DNA of 64,000 nucleotides from Bacteroidales bacterium (GCA_022009815.1 CP091725.1:1798001-1862000), one strand, 5' to 3'; counted from the first letter of the stretch, positions 17,657 through 28,508 are shown. The notes: a model not told the origin generated them from the sequence alone. Program-made: numbers and translations.

Positions 17657-20647
17657 CTATTGCTTTGCGTTTCGCTTGATAGAGTCGTAGATGTAGTCAA
17701 AGATGTTGTAGCGGGCACCAATCTTTGAGAACGCCGGGTTGTTGCGGCTTGGGCAGACGCGGTTGCTGAGGAAAATGTAAATCAGGTCTTCCTTCGGGTC
17801 AACCCAGAACGATGTGCCAGTGAATCCGGTGTGTCCCACCACTTCCGCACTTGCTGCATCCGTTATCGAAGAGTAGCTCGGACGCTTGAAGTTAGGCTTG
17901 TCAAATCCGAGTCCGCGGTGCGAATTGAGCGATCTCATTGTCAAGAACGTGTTGACAGTAGACTGCGAGAGGATGCGCTCGCCGCCATACATTCCTCCAA
18001 ACAGCCACATCTGGCACAGTTTGGCAAGATCGTTGGCGTTGGAGAAGAGTCCGGCATTTCCTTGTATGCCGCCGGAGAATGCCGCTGTCTCGTCGTGGAC
18101 AACGCCGCGGATATATCCTTCGCGGAAATACTCGTCGAGCTCTGTCGCTGCGATTTCTTTTTCAGGGAAGAAGTCGAGCGGGCGGTAGACGGTGCGGAAA
18201 GCGCCGATGCGGTGGAAAATGTTGTCGTAGACATAGCGGTCGTGGCGCACTCCGGTCACGTTCTCCTCCGCCTGACGGAGCAGGCAGAAGTTGAGGCAGC
18301 TGTACACATAATTGTGGTTTGTGCGCTGGCGTTCGTTGTAGATCATATTCATCACTGAGTCCATCGTGATTTGTCCCACCCATAGGTTCTTGCCAATCTG
18401 CACGTTGAATTCGTCGGTGCGTTTAGGCGAAGTGATGTCGGAGCGCACGTGTGCAGTGTTGTTGATATATGCGCCTCCGGCAAACCGCTTGTAGTTGGCT
18501 GATTTTTTGCCAACGCTGAGCGCGCCGGTGTAGCTTTTAGGGTCGGTCATTTGTTCGTAGATGCTCAGCGACGGTGGCATACCCGTTTCGTGGAAAAGCA
18601 GGTCGCGTATTGTCAACACGCCTTTCGACGAGCCTTTCAGTTGAGGAATGTAGTCGCTGAGGAAACCATTGATGTTTAGCTTCTTGTCGTCGACGGCTTT
18701 CATGATGCCCGACAGGGTTCCAGTGGCTTTCGACACAGATGCAAGGTCGTAGAGCGTGTTGCCGTTGACGGCGTCGTCTTTTCCGTTGTCGGTGTATCCG
18801 TAACTTTTCTTTACAACGATTTTTCCGTGGCGTGCCACAATTACTTGGCAGCCAGGGAAGGCTCCTGCCTTCACGCCGAGGTTGGCGATTGAGTCGATTT
18901 GCTCTACGAGTTTCTGGTCAAGACCTACGGCTTCAGGCACGTCGTAGCCAAGGCGTGACGCCATCACAGTGACGCCGTCGCCAACTTTTGCAACTCCGGC
19001 AACGCTTACCGGCATACGGCCAGTGGCGTCGCTTCCGCCGAACACCACTTGTGCGGCATATTCCTGAGCAAAGGCATGGTCTTCGTAAGCCTCGATTACA
19101 GCCGCGCTTCCGGCTATCTCCTCGCTGAAGTCGGCAAGGTCGTAAGGCTTGATGAAGAACACAAGAACCACTTTGCTCTTTCCGGCTTTCGCGATGGCTT
19201 TCGCGATGGCACGCTTGGTGCCGCCGTTGTTGTTGAACACACCGATTACCAAAGCCGATGCGTTGTTGTTGTCTTCAGCCCACGACTCGGCGTTGTGTTC
19301 GGTGAGATGGTGGGTGGTGATGTCGGTGTAGAGGGCGCATGTCTGGGTGAACACCTTGGCGTCGTCGACTTTCTCTCCAGCCACAGCCACGCTCACTTTG
19401 TTCTCAAGGTGCTTCACTGGCAGGCAGTCATCGTTGTTTTTCACTATTGTCATAGCCGCTGCGTAGAGTTTGCGCAGCACGAGTTGCGCATGGCGGGAGT
19501 TGATGCGCTCCATCATTCCGTCGATGTTGACGGGCTTGTAATTATTGAGTCCGAGGGCGTATTTGTATCTCAACACTTTCTTGCATGTCAGCTCGATTGA
19601 CTTTTGCTTGTCGCCTCCCTGATTGTAGTAGTCGAGAAGCTCATTGAAACTTTTTTCGAGATCGTACGGTTCAAGAAGCACGTCGGCACCTGCGAGGAAA
19701 GCCTTCAGTCCGTTAGGATTGCCCGACTTCCTTGCGCCCTTCATTACGAGCGCGTCGGTAAACACCAGTCCGCCGAAACCTAATCTCTGCTTCAGCAATC
19801 CTGTGATAACGTTTGGAGTCAATGATGTTGGGTTGTTGCCCGTTTTCAATGCCGGGATTTGAAGATGCCCTACCATCACGCCCGAAAGTCCGGCATCGGT
19901 GTAGGCTTTGAACGGCACGAGGTCGATAGACTCGATGCTTGCAAGCGAGCGGTCGACAGTCGGCAGCGTCTTATGAGAGTCCTTCTCCGTGTTTCCGTGT
20001 CCGGGGAAATGCTTAGCCACCGACATCACTCCGCCGTCCTCAAGACCGCGAGAGTAAGCCACGACTTTGTGGGCGACGTTTTCGGCATCCTCGCCAAACG
20101 AGCGTGTGCCGATTACGGGATTCAGAGGGTTGCTGTTGACGTCGGCAGATGGAGCGAAATTCACAATTATGCCTATTTCTTTGCATTCGCGTGCCATTTC
20201 GCGTCCGTATTCATAGATGAGCATATCGTCCTGCACGGCGCCGAGCATCATGTTTTTAGGGAAACGCGGAGTGTCGGGCATACGCATCGACAAGCCCCAT
20301 TCGCCGTCAAGGGCGATGGCAACCGGTGTCGAAGAGATGCTGTTGACGTAGTTTGCGAGTTCGGCGTAGTGCTCAGCCTTGCCGCTGGAAAAGTATGCCC
20401 ATCCGATATGGTATTTCTCTACGGTCGATTTGATTTGGTGTTTTGCCGCATTTAAGTCTTTTGACTGGAAACTTTGAGCAATCAACTGACCCACGCGTTG
20501 CTCCGGAGTCAAGGAGTTGTATACAGAGTCGACCCAGGCTTCCATTTTATCCTGGGGCTGATTGCTGATAAACAATGGAGTCTTTGCCGTGATGATGCTG
20601 ACGGCGATAAGACTGATGCCTAATAGTAAAAATTTTCTTAGATGCAT
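17657..20647 (-). CDS. GH3 glycosidase fused to a serine beta-lactamase-type hydrolase
   Basis: Exported 996-residue fusion with an N-terminal signal sequence (KFLLLGISLIAVSIITA). Residues about 35-380 form a GH3 N-acetylglucosaminidase domain with KHFPGHGNTEKDSHKTLP, which holds the Asp-His catalytic dyad pattern of NagZ-type enzymes, and FTDALVMKGA with the nucleophile Asp. After a GH3 C-terminal-like domain, residues about 590-990 form a class C beta-lactamase/transpeptidase-like domain with SVSK (SxxK), YSCLN (YxxLN form) and HTGFTG near the end. This architecture is known in Bacteroidota; the natural substrate is likely peptidoglycan or muropeptide, which is inference. It starts 10 bp after the nucleotidase gene on the same strand. 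Confidence 0.9.
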   Translation of the reverse strand: MHLRKFLLLGISLIAVSIITAKTPLFISNQPQDKMEAWVDSVYNSLTPEQRVGQLIAQSFQSKDLNAAKHQIKSTVEKYHIGWAYFSSGKAEHYAELANYVNSISSTPVAIALDGEWGLSMRMPDTPRFPKNMMLGAVQDDMLIYEYGREMARECKEIGIIVNFAPSADVNSNPLNPVIGTRSFGEDAENVAHKVVAYSRGLEDGGVMSVAKHFPGHGNTEKDSHKTLPTVDRSLASIESIDLVPFKAYTDAGLSGVMVGHLQIPALKTGNNPTSLTPNVITGLLKQRLGFGGLVFTDALVMKGARKSGNPNGLKAFLAGADVLLEPYDLEKSFNELLDYYNQGGDKQKSIELTCKKVLRYKYALGLNNYKPVNIDGMMERINSRHAQLVLRKLYAAAMTIVKNNDDCLPVKHLENKVSVAVAGEKVDDAKVFTQTCALYTDITTHHLTEHNAESWAEDNNNASALVIGVFNNNGGTKRAIAKAIAKAGKSKVVLVFFIKPYDLADFSEEIAGSAAVIEAYEDHAFAQEYAAQVVFGGSDATGRMPVSVAGVAKVGDGVTVMASRLGYDVPEAVGLDQKLVEQIDSIANLGVKAGAFPGCQVIVARHGKIVVKKSYGYTDNGKDDAVNGNTLYDLASVSKATGTLSGIMKAVDDKKLNINGFLSDYIPQLKGSSKGVLTIRDLLFHETGMPPSLSIYEQMTDPKSYTGALSVGKKSANYKRFAGGAYINNTAHVRSDITSPKRTDEFNVQIGKNLWVGQITMDSVMNMIYNERQRTNHNYVYSCLNFCLLRQAEENVTGVRHDRYVYDNIFHRIGAFRTVYRPLDFFPEKEIAATELDEYFREGYIRGVVHDETAAFSGGIQGNAGLFSNANDLAKLCQMWLFGGMYGGERILSQSTVNTFLTMRSLNSHRGLGFDKPNFKRPSYSSITDAASAEVVGHTGFTGTSFWVDPKEDLIYIFLSNRVCPSRNNPAFSKIGARYNIFDYIYDSIKRNAKQ

Positions 20648-20657
20648 TGTCTTGGGC

Positions 20658-22161
20658 TTATTTATTGGTTATACGTTTGGTGTGGTCAAGCGACAGTTTG
20701 GGGTTTTCCTTCACATAGTCGGCGATGTCGAATTTCATCGGGCGGTCGCTGCTGTAGAGCAAATTCGCCTTTGCGAAGGAAACGAGGTCATCGTTGCCCT
20801 CGTAGATGTAGCTTATCGTCGAGATGCGGTAGGTGCGGTTCTTGTCGATTTTCTTTCCGTTGATTTTTGCGTTTACGGCTTTGCCGTCCTTGATTGTGAA
20901 CGAGATTCCGCGGCTCACGCATTGTCCGCCTTTCATAGCAAGGTTGTCGAGGCATTCCTGAAGCAGCGCGCCGTTCATCTCGAGCACAACGATGTTGTTG
21001 TCGAACGGCATAAGGTTGTAGACCTCGCCGAGACTCAACTCGCCTTTATGAAAGTCGGATCGCAGACCTCCGGAGTTTGTCACTCCGGCGTCGACTTCAA
21101 CGCCCGACAGCCGTTCGCCGACAGTCTTTACGGCATCCGCCGCCCAGTTTCTCATAACGGTTGAGTTGCGTTGCATATCCTCGTCGGTAGAGCCGATGAT
21201 GATAGCCATCACACGAGCCACTTCCTCGTCAAATGGCTTCAGCCACGCTTCCGTGGCAGCGTCAAGACGGCCGTCGTAGCGGGAGTCGATAGGCAGCAGT
21301 TCGTAAGCAGGCAGCTTCTGCAAGTCGTCGAGGTCGATGGTTATTTGTTATAGTGTGGCATTCGTTTCTGTTTTGAGCTACCAGAACATTTTTGCCAGCC
21401 TTGTTTGTAAACACGTATTGGTGATTGCCGGTGGCCGGATTGATTGAAGTGTGTGAGTGTCCGCCGAGGATAAGGTCGATGTTGCTTGACGAGAGCGCCA
21501 TCACGCTGTCTGACGGAAGCCCTGCTTTTCCGGGACGGTAGCCGATGTGAGAAAGCACGATTGCGTAGTCGGCACGGTCGTCGGCTTTAAGAGCTCCGGC
21601 GATGCTGTCGGCAAGAGCCATTGGGTCGCGGTATGTCATTCCCTTGTAGTTGTTGGCAATGACGAGACGGTCCGGATTTGCTCCGACACCGATTACGGCA
21701 AATCTCTTGCCGTGGAAATTGCGTATGATGTATGGTTTGACAAGGTCGGACAATGCCGTCTCTTTCAAGCCATAGTTGGCGTTGATTACGGGAAATTCCA
21801 CACGTCGGTAGTTGTCGGCGAGCGATTCGATGCCGTTGTCAAACTCATGGTTTCCGATGGTCGCCGCGTCGTAGCCCATGCGGTTCATCATTTCATATTC
21901 CACCTCGCCTTTGAACAGCGTGAAATACATCTGTCCCTGCACGTCGTCGCCGGCATCGAGCAGCATAACGTGGGTTTCTGCCCGGCGGATGCTGTCGACC
22001 GCCGCTTTCACGCGTACCATTCCTCCCGGTTTCGTCAGTTGCTCTGGACGCACGTTGCTGTGCATATCGTTTGTGTGGAGAATCACAAGGTTCTCCGCCA
22101 TTGCTCCCGAGGCAAGGATTGCTCCAAGAGCACATGTCGCTAATGTTTTACGTAATCTCAT
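20658..22161 (-). CDS. 5'-nucleotidase/metallophosphatase (UshA-like), frame broken near 21,345
   Basis: Exported phosphoesterase that releases phosphate from nucleotides in the periplasm. The N-terminal part (signal peptide, then LHTNDMHSN, LLDAGDDVQG, GNHEFDNG, LSHIGY, GGHSHT) carries all the metal-ligand motifs; the second part (NSGGLRSDFHKGELSLGEVYNLMPFDN) is the C-terminal nucleotide-binding domain. The frames join at ACAAATAACC (minus strand; TTT at 21344-21346): two more A bases would read ITKITIDLDDLQKLPAY without interruption. The C-terminal frame has no signal peptide or start of its own, so this is one gene of about 500 residues rather than the two-gene arrangement seen in some Bacteroides. 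Upstream gene of the GH3 operon. Confidence 0.85.
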
Positions 22162-22255
22162 TGTTGGTCTGTCTTAAATTTTACGAATTTACGCAAAATC
22201 TTTCAGAAACAAGACTATTGTAAACAATAATTATAAAAAGATAAAAAATTTTCAA

Positions 22256-22738
22256 TCAGCGAGTAATCAGATATCCTCCGCCGGCAGGCACAACCGAAAG
22301 CCGTTGCAGCCCGTAGCGGTTCTCGAGCGCCTGTCCTTTTACGGGCACTCCGTCGGCCTCGCAGACGTTGAACCGCGAACCGCATTGCTTGCAGTATGCC
22401 TCGAGTGTCGACGAGTCGAAGTAAAGCACCGCTTTTCTGCTCACCTCCACAGGGCATGCCCTGTCGTATGCCACAGGGCCGTTGATGCCGTAGACGAGCA
22501 TCACGCCGCCGTAGCCGGTGTAGGTGCGTTCGGTGTATGCGAAATTATCGGGAATCCTCTGCTCCCGGTCAAATATGCGGCACATTCCGTAGCCGCTCAC
22601 GCCGTATGTGTTCCACAGGCCGGCGTTGCTGAGGTCGATATTGACGTTGAGCGCGGGAATGCGTTGGCTGTCGACCGACTCGCACGCCATTGCGGAGAGC
22701 ATCACCGACAACATGAGGATATATTTAAGCATTTTCAT
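22256..22738 (-). CDS. lipoprotein with degenerate Rieske-like motif
   Basis: Predicted lipoprotein of 160 residues: signal peptide MLKYILMLSVMLSAMAC with Cys19 as the lipid-bearing residue. The C-terminal half looks like a small Rieske-type beta domain: YDRACPVE, then YCKQCGSRFNVCEADGVPVKGQA, then a closing strand. Canonical Rieske clusters use Cys-x-His and Cys-x-x-His; here the histidine positions read Val and Cys, so a 2Fe-2S Rieske cluster with His ligands is not expected. It starts 31 bp after the argH stop on the same strand. The function is unknown. Confidence 0.7.
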   Translation of the reverse strand: MKMLKYILMLSVMLSAMACESVDSQRIPALNVNIDLSNAGLWNTYGVSGYGMCRIFDREQRIPDNFAYTERTYTGYGGVMLVYGINGPVAYDRACPVEVSRKAVLYFDSSTLEAYCKQCGSRFNVCEADGVPVKGQALENRYGLQRLSVVPAGGGYLITR

Positions 22739-22769
22739 ATTGTTGGGCGTATTTGTAAATGATTGGACG

Positions 22770-24106
22770 TCATTTCAAAAGATTGTCGATGGCGCGGTGG
22801 TATTCGTCGAAGCGGAAAGCCTTTAGCGTTTCGGCAAACAGCGCCTCGATGCGGTCGTTGCATAGGTTGCCGATTGAGCCTTCGTGGGTGTGGTGCACCT
22901 CCTTGGCCGGCTCGAAGCGTCCAGCTTCGATGTCGAGACCCACTTTCTTGTATGCGTCGCGGAACGGCATTCCCTCACGTGTCAGACGGTTTACCTCTTC
23001 GACGGAGAACATGAATTTATAGCGGTCGTCCTGAGCCACATCGGTGTTTACCTTGATTTCCGACAACATTGCGTTGACCATGTTGAGGATTGACTTCAAT
23101 TCGTCGAATGCCGGAAGAAACGCCTCTTTTATCAGCTGCATGTCGCGGAAGTATCCCGATGGCAGATTGTTGAGAATCATCGTAATCTGATAAGGCAACG
23201 ACTGCAAGCGGTTGCATTTGGCACGTGTCAGCTCGAAACGTCGGGATTTTTCTTGTGGGGCATGATTGAAGAGCCGGTGGTGTATTGGTCGGGCAACTTG
23301 ATGAAACCGAAATTCTGCGAATTGTAGAGGCAGGCGTCGAAAGCCAGACGCGACACCGTGGATGCTATTCCTGCCAGCGCGTTGGCAACCGTGCGTTCCG
23401 TCTTGCCGCGTCCCATCTGCGCATAGACCACGTTGTAGTTCATCGATTCAAAACCAAGCAGACGCGTGGTCATCTCGCGGTTGAGCGGGAATGAGGAGCC
23501 GTAGCCGGCTGCAGACCCGAGCGGGTTGCGGTTTGTGACGCGATAGGCGGCTTGAAGCACAGTCAAGTCGTCGGCAAGGCTTTCGGCGTATGCACCGAAC
23601 CACAGTCCGAACGACGACGGCATAGCCACTTGAAGGTGGGTATAGCCGGGGATAAGCACGTCTTTGTATTTGTTGCTTTGGGCAATGAGCGTTTGGAAAA
23701 GTTTCTCTGTGGTCAATGCCACAGCCTCTATCTCGGAACGCATAAACAGTTTCAGGTCGACCATCACCTGGTCGTTGCGCGAGCGTCCGCTATGGATTTT
23801 CTTTCCAATGTCGCCGAGACTGCGTGTCAGCATAAGTTCCACTTGAGAATGCACGTCTTCCACGCCTTCTTCAATCACAAATTTGCCGTTTGCCGCCTCG
23901 TGATAGATTTTTTTCAGTTCGGCGAGGAGCGCAGAGAGCTCATCTTTTTCCAGCAGACCGATGCTTTCGAGCATCGTGATGTGTGCCATCGAGCCAAGCA
24001 CGTCGTAAGGTGCGAGATAAAGATCCATCTCGCGGTCGAGTCCTACAGTATATGTTTCAACATCGTGGTCTACCACCACTGATTTTTCCCAAAGTTTAGT
24101 TGCCAT
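22770..24106 (-). CDS. argH: argininosuccinate lyase, frame broken near 23,237
   Basis: Last step of arginine synthesis: splits argininosuccinate into arginine and fumarate. ATG 24106 (MATKLWEKS) is chosen because the promoter -7 box lies just upstream. Motifs are HSGRSRNDQV (about residues 105-114), GYTHLQVAMP, and the signature GSSIMPHKKNPD with the catalytic Ser. Right after KKNPDV the frame is lost at GACGTTTCGAG (AAA at 23236-23238 on plus); a fourth T gives DVFELTRAKCNRLQSLPYQITM and joins the remaining 145 residues. The repaired length of about 446 is normal. It stands apart from other arg genes, convergent with nothing, and is separated from hisB by a hairpin. Confidence 0.93.
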
Positions 24107-24129
24107 ATTCGTAAATAAAAATTTCCTTA

Positions 24130-24160
24130 CAAAGTTACACTTTATGCGCAACACCGCAAA
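24130..24160 (-). promoter_or_regulatory. argH promoter
   Basis: TAACTTTG (24130-24137) and TTTG (24157-24160) on the minus strand, with exactly 19 bp between: a textbook Bacteroidota promoter, 23 bp before the argH ATG. Confidence 0.8.
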
Positions 24161-24164
24161 ATTA

Positions 24165-24188
24165 TTCCCGCGGCGCGCGCCGCGGGAA
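24165..24188 (-). terminator. his operon terminator
   Basis: Perfect 24-base GC-rich palindrome (TTCCCGCGGCGC and its complement) followed on the minus strand by TAATTTTG. It lies 7 bp after the hisB stop and directly abuts the argH promoter. Confidence 0.75.
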
Positions 24189-24195
24189 GCGATTG

Positions 24196-25329
24196 TCAGA
24201 GCGCGCCTTTTGTCGACGGCAGGTCGTAGCGGAAGACATCGCGTCGCGAGGCAGCGCGCAGTGCTCTTGCCAGCGCTTTGAATATGCCTTCAATCTTGTG
24301 GTGCTCGTTGGAACCGTCGGCGTTGACATATAGGTTCATCGCCGCCGCGTCGCTCAGGCTTTTGAAGAAATGGAAAAACATTTCTGTGGGGACGTCGCCT
24401 ATGCGCTCGCGCTTGAAGTCGGCGTTCCAGACGAGCCACGGACGTCCGCCGAAATCGAGAGCCACAGTGCAGTTGCAGTCGTCCATCGGCAGCACAAAGC
24501 CGTAGCGTTCAATGCCGCGTTTGTCGCCGAGAGCCTTTCTCAGTGCTTCGCCGAGAGCCAGCGCCGTGTCTTCAACAGTGTGGTGCTCGTCGATATAGAT
24601 GTCGCCTTTAGTTTATGGTAAGGTCGAATCCCGAATGCCGACCGATTTGGTTGAGCATGTGGTCGAAAAATCCTAGTCCGGTTGAAATGTCGCAACGACC
24701 GTGACCGTCAAGGTCAAGGCTGATGTAGATGTCGGTTTCCGACGTTTTCCGGCTCACCTGTGCCGTGCGTGCGCCGCCCCGCAGATAATCGGCAATGCAA
24801 TCCCATGACTCGGCGACAAGCACGCACGTCTGCTCAAGTCCGGCATCCTCAATCATCCGCTTGCCGGCGTCGGCATTCTGCAGCAGGATGCCCTTTGCAC
24901 CTAAATTCTTCGCCAATTGAATGTCGGTAATACGGTCGCCGATTACGAAAGAATTTTCGAGGTCGTAACTGCCATCCATATATTTCCCGAGCAATGCCGT
25001 GCCCGGTTTGCGCGTCGGCTTATGCTCATTTTCAAATGTGCGGTCGATTATGATATCGTCAAACTCCACGCCCTCGCCCTTGAACGTCTGCAACATCTTC
25101 TCGTGGGGCGGAAGGAAGTCGGATGTTGGGAACGACGGTGTGCCGAGTCCGTCCTGGTTGGTCACCATCACAAGTTCAAAATCGAGAGTCGAAGCGATGA
25201 AATGCATGTTGCGCAGCACGCCGGGAATAAATTCCAGTTTCTGAAGCGAATCCACTTGAAATCCACCGGCGGCTCGACGATAAGCGTGCCGTCGCGGTCG
25301 ATGAACAGCGCGCGTTTCTTATTTTTCAT
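24196..25329 (-). CDS. hisB: bifunctional histidinol-phosphatase / imidazoleglycerol-phosphate dehydratase, two frame breaks
   Basis: Two histidine-synthesis steps in one protein. The N-terminal HAD phosphatase starts at ATG 25329 (RALFIDRDGTLIVEPP, with nucleophile Asp) and goes on to VTNQDGLG and VIGDRITDIQLA. The dehydratase domain follows: DLDGHGRCDISTGLGFFDHMLNQ, then DEHHTVEDTALALGEAL, LPMDDC, NEHHKIEGIFKALARALR, with the metal-binding His pairs. Breaks: near 25,257 one base is missing between VDF and VDSLQKLEF; near 24,608 the frame hits TAA right after DLTIN, and two more bases would lead into KGDIYIDEHH. Repaired length is about 378 residues, as in E. coli-type HisB. Its start overlaps the hisC stop by 11 bp. 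Confidence 0.92.
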
Positions 25330-26352
25330 AACCTTTGAGAGTTGAAATTAGACGATTGTTCTCATCCTCGGTTCCGACAGAGAACCGCAGGCATTGCGAG
25401 CACAGCGCCACGCGGTTGCGGTTGCGCGCCACGATGCCGTTGTCGCGCAGATACGCATAGACGGCGTCGGCGTCTGTCACTCTGACAAGCAGGAAGTTGG
25501 CGTCGGAGTCAAACACCTTCTCGACCACCGGCAAGACGGCAAGCTCGGTGGCGAGGCGTTTGCGCTCAGCCACGATTGTGGTCACCCATCCGTGCACCTC
25601 CTCGCGGCGGTCGAGCATGCGCATGGCATACTGCTGTGTGAGCAGATTGATGTTGTACGGGTACTTGACCTTGTTGAAAATGCCTATGATTTCCTGTGAC
25701 GCGAAAGCCGCACCGAGCCGCACAGCCGCACTTGCCCACGCCTTCGACAGCGTCTGCATTACAATCAGGTTTGGATAGCGGTAGAGTTGTGTCGCCATCG
25801 ATCCTTTTGTAGAGAAGTCGACATAAGCCTCGTCGACCACGACAATTCCGTTGAATCCGGCGCACACCGCCTCTATGGCGTCGCGCGGGAAGGCGTTGCC
25901 GGTAGGGTTGTTGGGCGAGCATATCCATATCACTTTGGTCATGTCGTCGATTTGCTCAAAGATTTTTTGAATGTCGATAGAGAAGTCGTCGGCAAGCGGA
26001 GCGCGGCGATATTCCACATCGTTGACCTCCGCACATACTTCATACATGCCATAGGTTGGCTCTATCGCCACCACGTTGTCGATGCCCGGGCGGCAGAACA
26101 CGCGATAGACCATGTCGATGCATTCATCGCTGCCCACACCGAGGAAAATTTGGTCGGCAACGACACCGCGCATCTGTCCGATGCGTCGTTTGAGCTCCAT
26201 TTGCAACGGGTCGGGATAGCGGTTGTAGGGATTGTTGTACGGGCTTTCGTTGGCGTCGATCCACACTGATGCCTTTCCGCTGAACTCTGTGCGGGCGCAA
26301 CTGTAGGGCGTCAGGTTGTAGATGTTTCTCTGACAATCTTTTTCAAATCCAT
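25319..26352 (-). CDS. hisC: histidinol-phosphate aminotransferase, frame broken near 26,326
   Basis: PLP-dependent transamination of imidazole-acetol phosphate in histidine synthesis. ATG 26352 opens MDLKKIVRE and the frame ends within 14 codons. Restoring one A at AGAGAAACATC (TTT at 26325-26327 on plus) gives IVRENIYNLTPYSCARTEF and continues into WIDANESPYNNPYNRYPDP. Family landmarks are CSPNNPTGN, VVDEAYVDF, and the PLP lysine in TLSKAWASAAVRLG, with a C-terminal LRFSVGTEDEN holding the phosphate-binding Arg. Repaired length is about 345 residues. It lies 4 bp after hisD and overlaps hisB. Confidence 0.94.
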
Positions 26353-26356
26353 AATC

Positions 26357-27654
26357 TTACCTCTTTTTTACTTGTTCAATTCTTACGGTCGCCGCCAATT
26401 TGTGTGCGAGCAGACCTTCTCCCTCAGCCATAGTCTCGACCACCGGACCGAGCGTGGCGATGCCTTCTGCCGTCAGCCGCTGGAACGTGATTTTTTTCAT
26501 GAAGCTGTCGATGTTCACGCCGCTGTAAGCCTTGGCATTGCCGCTTGTGGGAAGCGTATGGTTTGTGCCAGAGGCATAGTCGCCGGCGCTTTCGCAGGCA
26601 TACTGACCGAGAAACACGCTTCCGGCGTTCTCCACCATCTCGGCGAGCTTGTCGGCGTCGGTGTGGTTTATGATGAGGTGTTCCGGAGCATATTCGTTGG
26701 CTATGCGCATCATTTCGTCGTCGGTGCGCACCACAATGATGCGGCTTTTCTTCAGCGACTGCTCTATCAAATCCACGCGCGGCAACTCTTTTGCCATCTC
26801 CACGGCATTCTTGGCCACTTCGTCGGCAAGACGCTCGCTTGTGGTGACAAGTATCGACTGGCTGTCGGGGCCATGCTCGGCCTGCGACAGAAAATCGGCG
26901 GCGACAAATGTTGGATTGGCTGTTTCATCAGCCACAATCATCACTTCCGACGGTCCTGCCGGCAAATCGACAAGCGTGTGGGTCTGTTTCGCCACAAACG
27001 CCTTTGCAAGCATGACGTAAAGATTGCCGGGACCGAAATCTTGTTTACTTTTGGTATTGTTTCAGTTCCGAATGCCATTGCCGCTATCGCCTGTGCGCCT
27101 CCGGCCTTATACACCTCGGTTACGCCAGCCAGACGTGCCGCCACAAGGATTGTCGGGTTGACGCGACCGCTCTTGTCGGGAGGTGTGCAGATGGCAATCT
27201 CGGGGCATCTGGCAAGGCGTGCCGGGATGGCAAGCATCAGCGCCGTTGAAAACAAAGGCGCCCTGCCTCCAGGCACATATAGTCCGACGGAGTGGAGCGG
27301 CACGGCTTTCTGCCGGCACACCACGCCAGGAGTCGTTTCCACCTCAATGGGCTCCATCAGTTGTGCGGCGTGAAACTTGCGGATGTTGTCGGCCGCAACC
27401 TTCATCGCATCCTTCAGTTCTTGACTGACAGCGGCTTCCGCCTCCTCAAACTCCTGCGCCGTCACCTTCAGCGACTCGATTGATGGGCAGTCGAATTGAC
27501 GCTCATATTTCAGCAAAGCAGTGTCGCCGTTTTCTTCGATGTCGTTGATGATGTCGCTGATAGCCGACTCTGCCTCACCAATGAGATTGGGGTCGAAGTC
27601 GCGAATCAGCAAATCCTTCGTGTCTTTGGGATACTTGTAAATCTTGATTTCCAT
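26357..27654 (-). CDS. hisD: histidinol dehydrogenase, frame broken near 27,037
   Basis: Zinc-dependent oxidation of histidinol to histidine, the last pathway step. The ATG at 27654 begins MEIKIYKYPKDTKDLL. The first frame covers SVGLYVPGGRAPLFSTALMLAIPA and EVYKAGGAQAIAAMAFGTETIPKV, then fails at AAGATTTCGG (AAA at 27036-27038 on plus); a fourth T restores NKIFGPGNLYVMLAKAFVA. The second part holds DLPAGPSEVMIVADE, AEHGPDSQS, EHLII, and GTNHTLPTSGNAKAYSGVN, with the zinc and catalytic His/Glu residues. Repaired length is about 433. It follows hisG by 2 bp. Confidence 0.94.
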
Positions 27655-27656
27655 TG

Positions 27657-28508
27657 CTACAATACCATTTTTTCAATGTTCAACACCAGTATGCCTTCAG
27701 CGCCGGCAGCCTTCAGTCGGTTGATGATTTCCCAGAAGAATTTTTCTTCGAGAACGGTGTGTACCGAACACCAGTCCTTGTCGGCGAGAGGCAGCACTGT
27801 CGGACTCTTGATGCCCGGCAGAATCTGCAGCACCGTGTCGAGCTGTGTGCGCGGCACGTTCATTAGGATGTACTTCTTGCCGGAAGCCGCCTTTACAGCC
27901 TCAAAGCGGAACAGCAGTTCGTCGAGCACCTCCTGCTTCTCGGCGTCGAGGGCTTTTCCTCCGATGAGTACAGCTTCCGAATCAATCACCTTCTCCACCT
28001 CTTTAAGGTTGTTGCTCACGAGAGTGCTTCCCGACGACACGATGTCGAAGATAGCGTCGGCAAGACCGATGCTCGGCGCGATTTCAACCGAACCGCTGAT
28101 TTCGTGCAGCTCTGCCGAGATGTTGTTGTCGCGGAAGAACTTGGATAGTATGACCGGATATGAAGTGGCTATTTTTTTGCCGTTGAACCACTGCAGCCCG
28201 TCGTAGCCGGCGCTGTTTGGCACAGCCAGAGAGATGCGGCATCGGCTGAATCCCAGTTTCTTGATTACAGTCACGTCGCGTTGTTTTTCGAGCACCTCAT
28301 TGTAGCCCACAATGCCGAGGTCGGCAGTTCCGGTAGCTACAGAGTCGGGAATGTCGTCGTCGCGCAGAAACAGCAGTTCGACAGGGAAGTTGCGCGACGG
28401 CACGAGCAGCGATCGTTTCACTGCGGTAAGTTTGATGCCTGCCTCAGAGAGCAGGCCCATTGTCTCGTCGTAGAGACGGCCTTTTGATTGTACAGCAATT
28501 CTAAGCAT
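27657..28508 (-). CDS. hisG: ATP phosphoribosyltransferase (long form)
   Basis: First step of histidine synthesis: joins ATP and PRPP. 283 residues, the long HisG-L form with a C-terminal ACT-like regulatory domain (about residues 205-283) that binds histidine for feedback inhibition. The catalytic domain shows MLRIAVQSKGRLYDET, GTADLGIVGYN, and DIVSSGSTLVSNNL (the PRPP loop). It is intact, unlike the three genes after it, and is the first gene of hisGDCB. It lies 22 bp after an attenuator hairpin. Confidence 0.96.
   Translation of the reverse strand: MLRIAVQSKGRLYDETMGLLSEAGIKLTAVKRSLLVPSRNFPVELLFLRDDDIPDSVATGTADLGIVGYNEVLEKQRDVTVIKKLGFSRCRISLAVPNSAGYDGLQWFNGKKIATSYPVILSKFFRDNNISAELHEISGSVEIAPSIGLADAIFDIVSSGSTLVSNNLKEVEKVIDSEAVLIGGKALDAEKQEVLDELLFRFEAVKAASGKKYILMNVPRTQLDTVLQILPGIKSPTVLPLADKDWCSVHTVLEEKFFWEIINRLKAAGAEGILVLNIEKMVL

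Noticed and set aside
21262..21323. Separate genes for the two nucleotidase domains
   Set aside because: The second part has no signal peptide or own start, and restoring two A bases joins them; the gene order is also that of the single-chain enzyme.
24165..24188. GC-rich perfect palindrome as a recombination site
   Set aside because: Its place right after the hisB stop and the following T-rich bases fit a terminator better; no second copy seen in the window.
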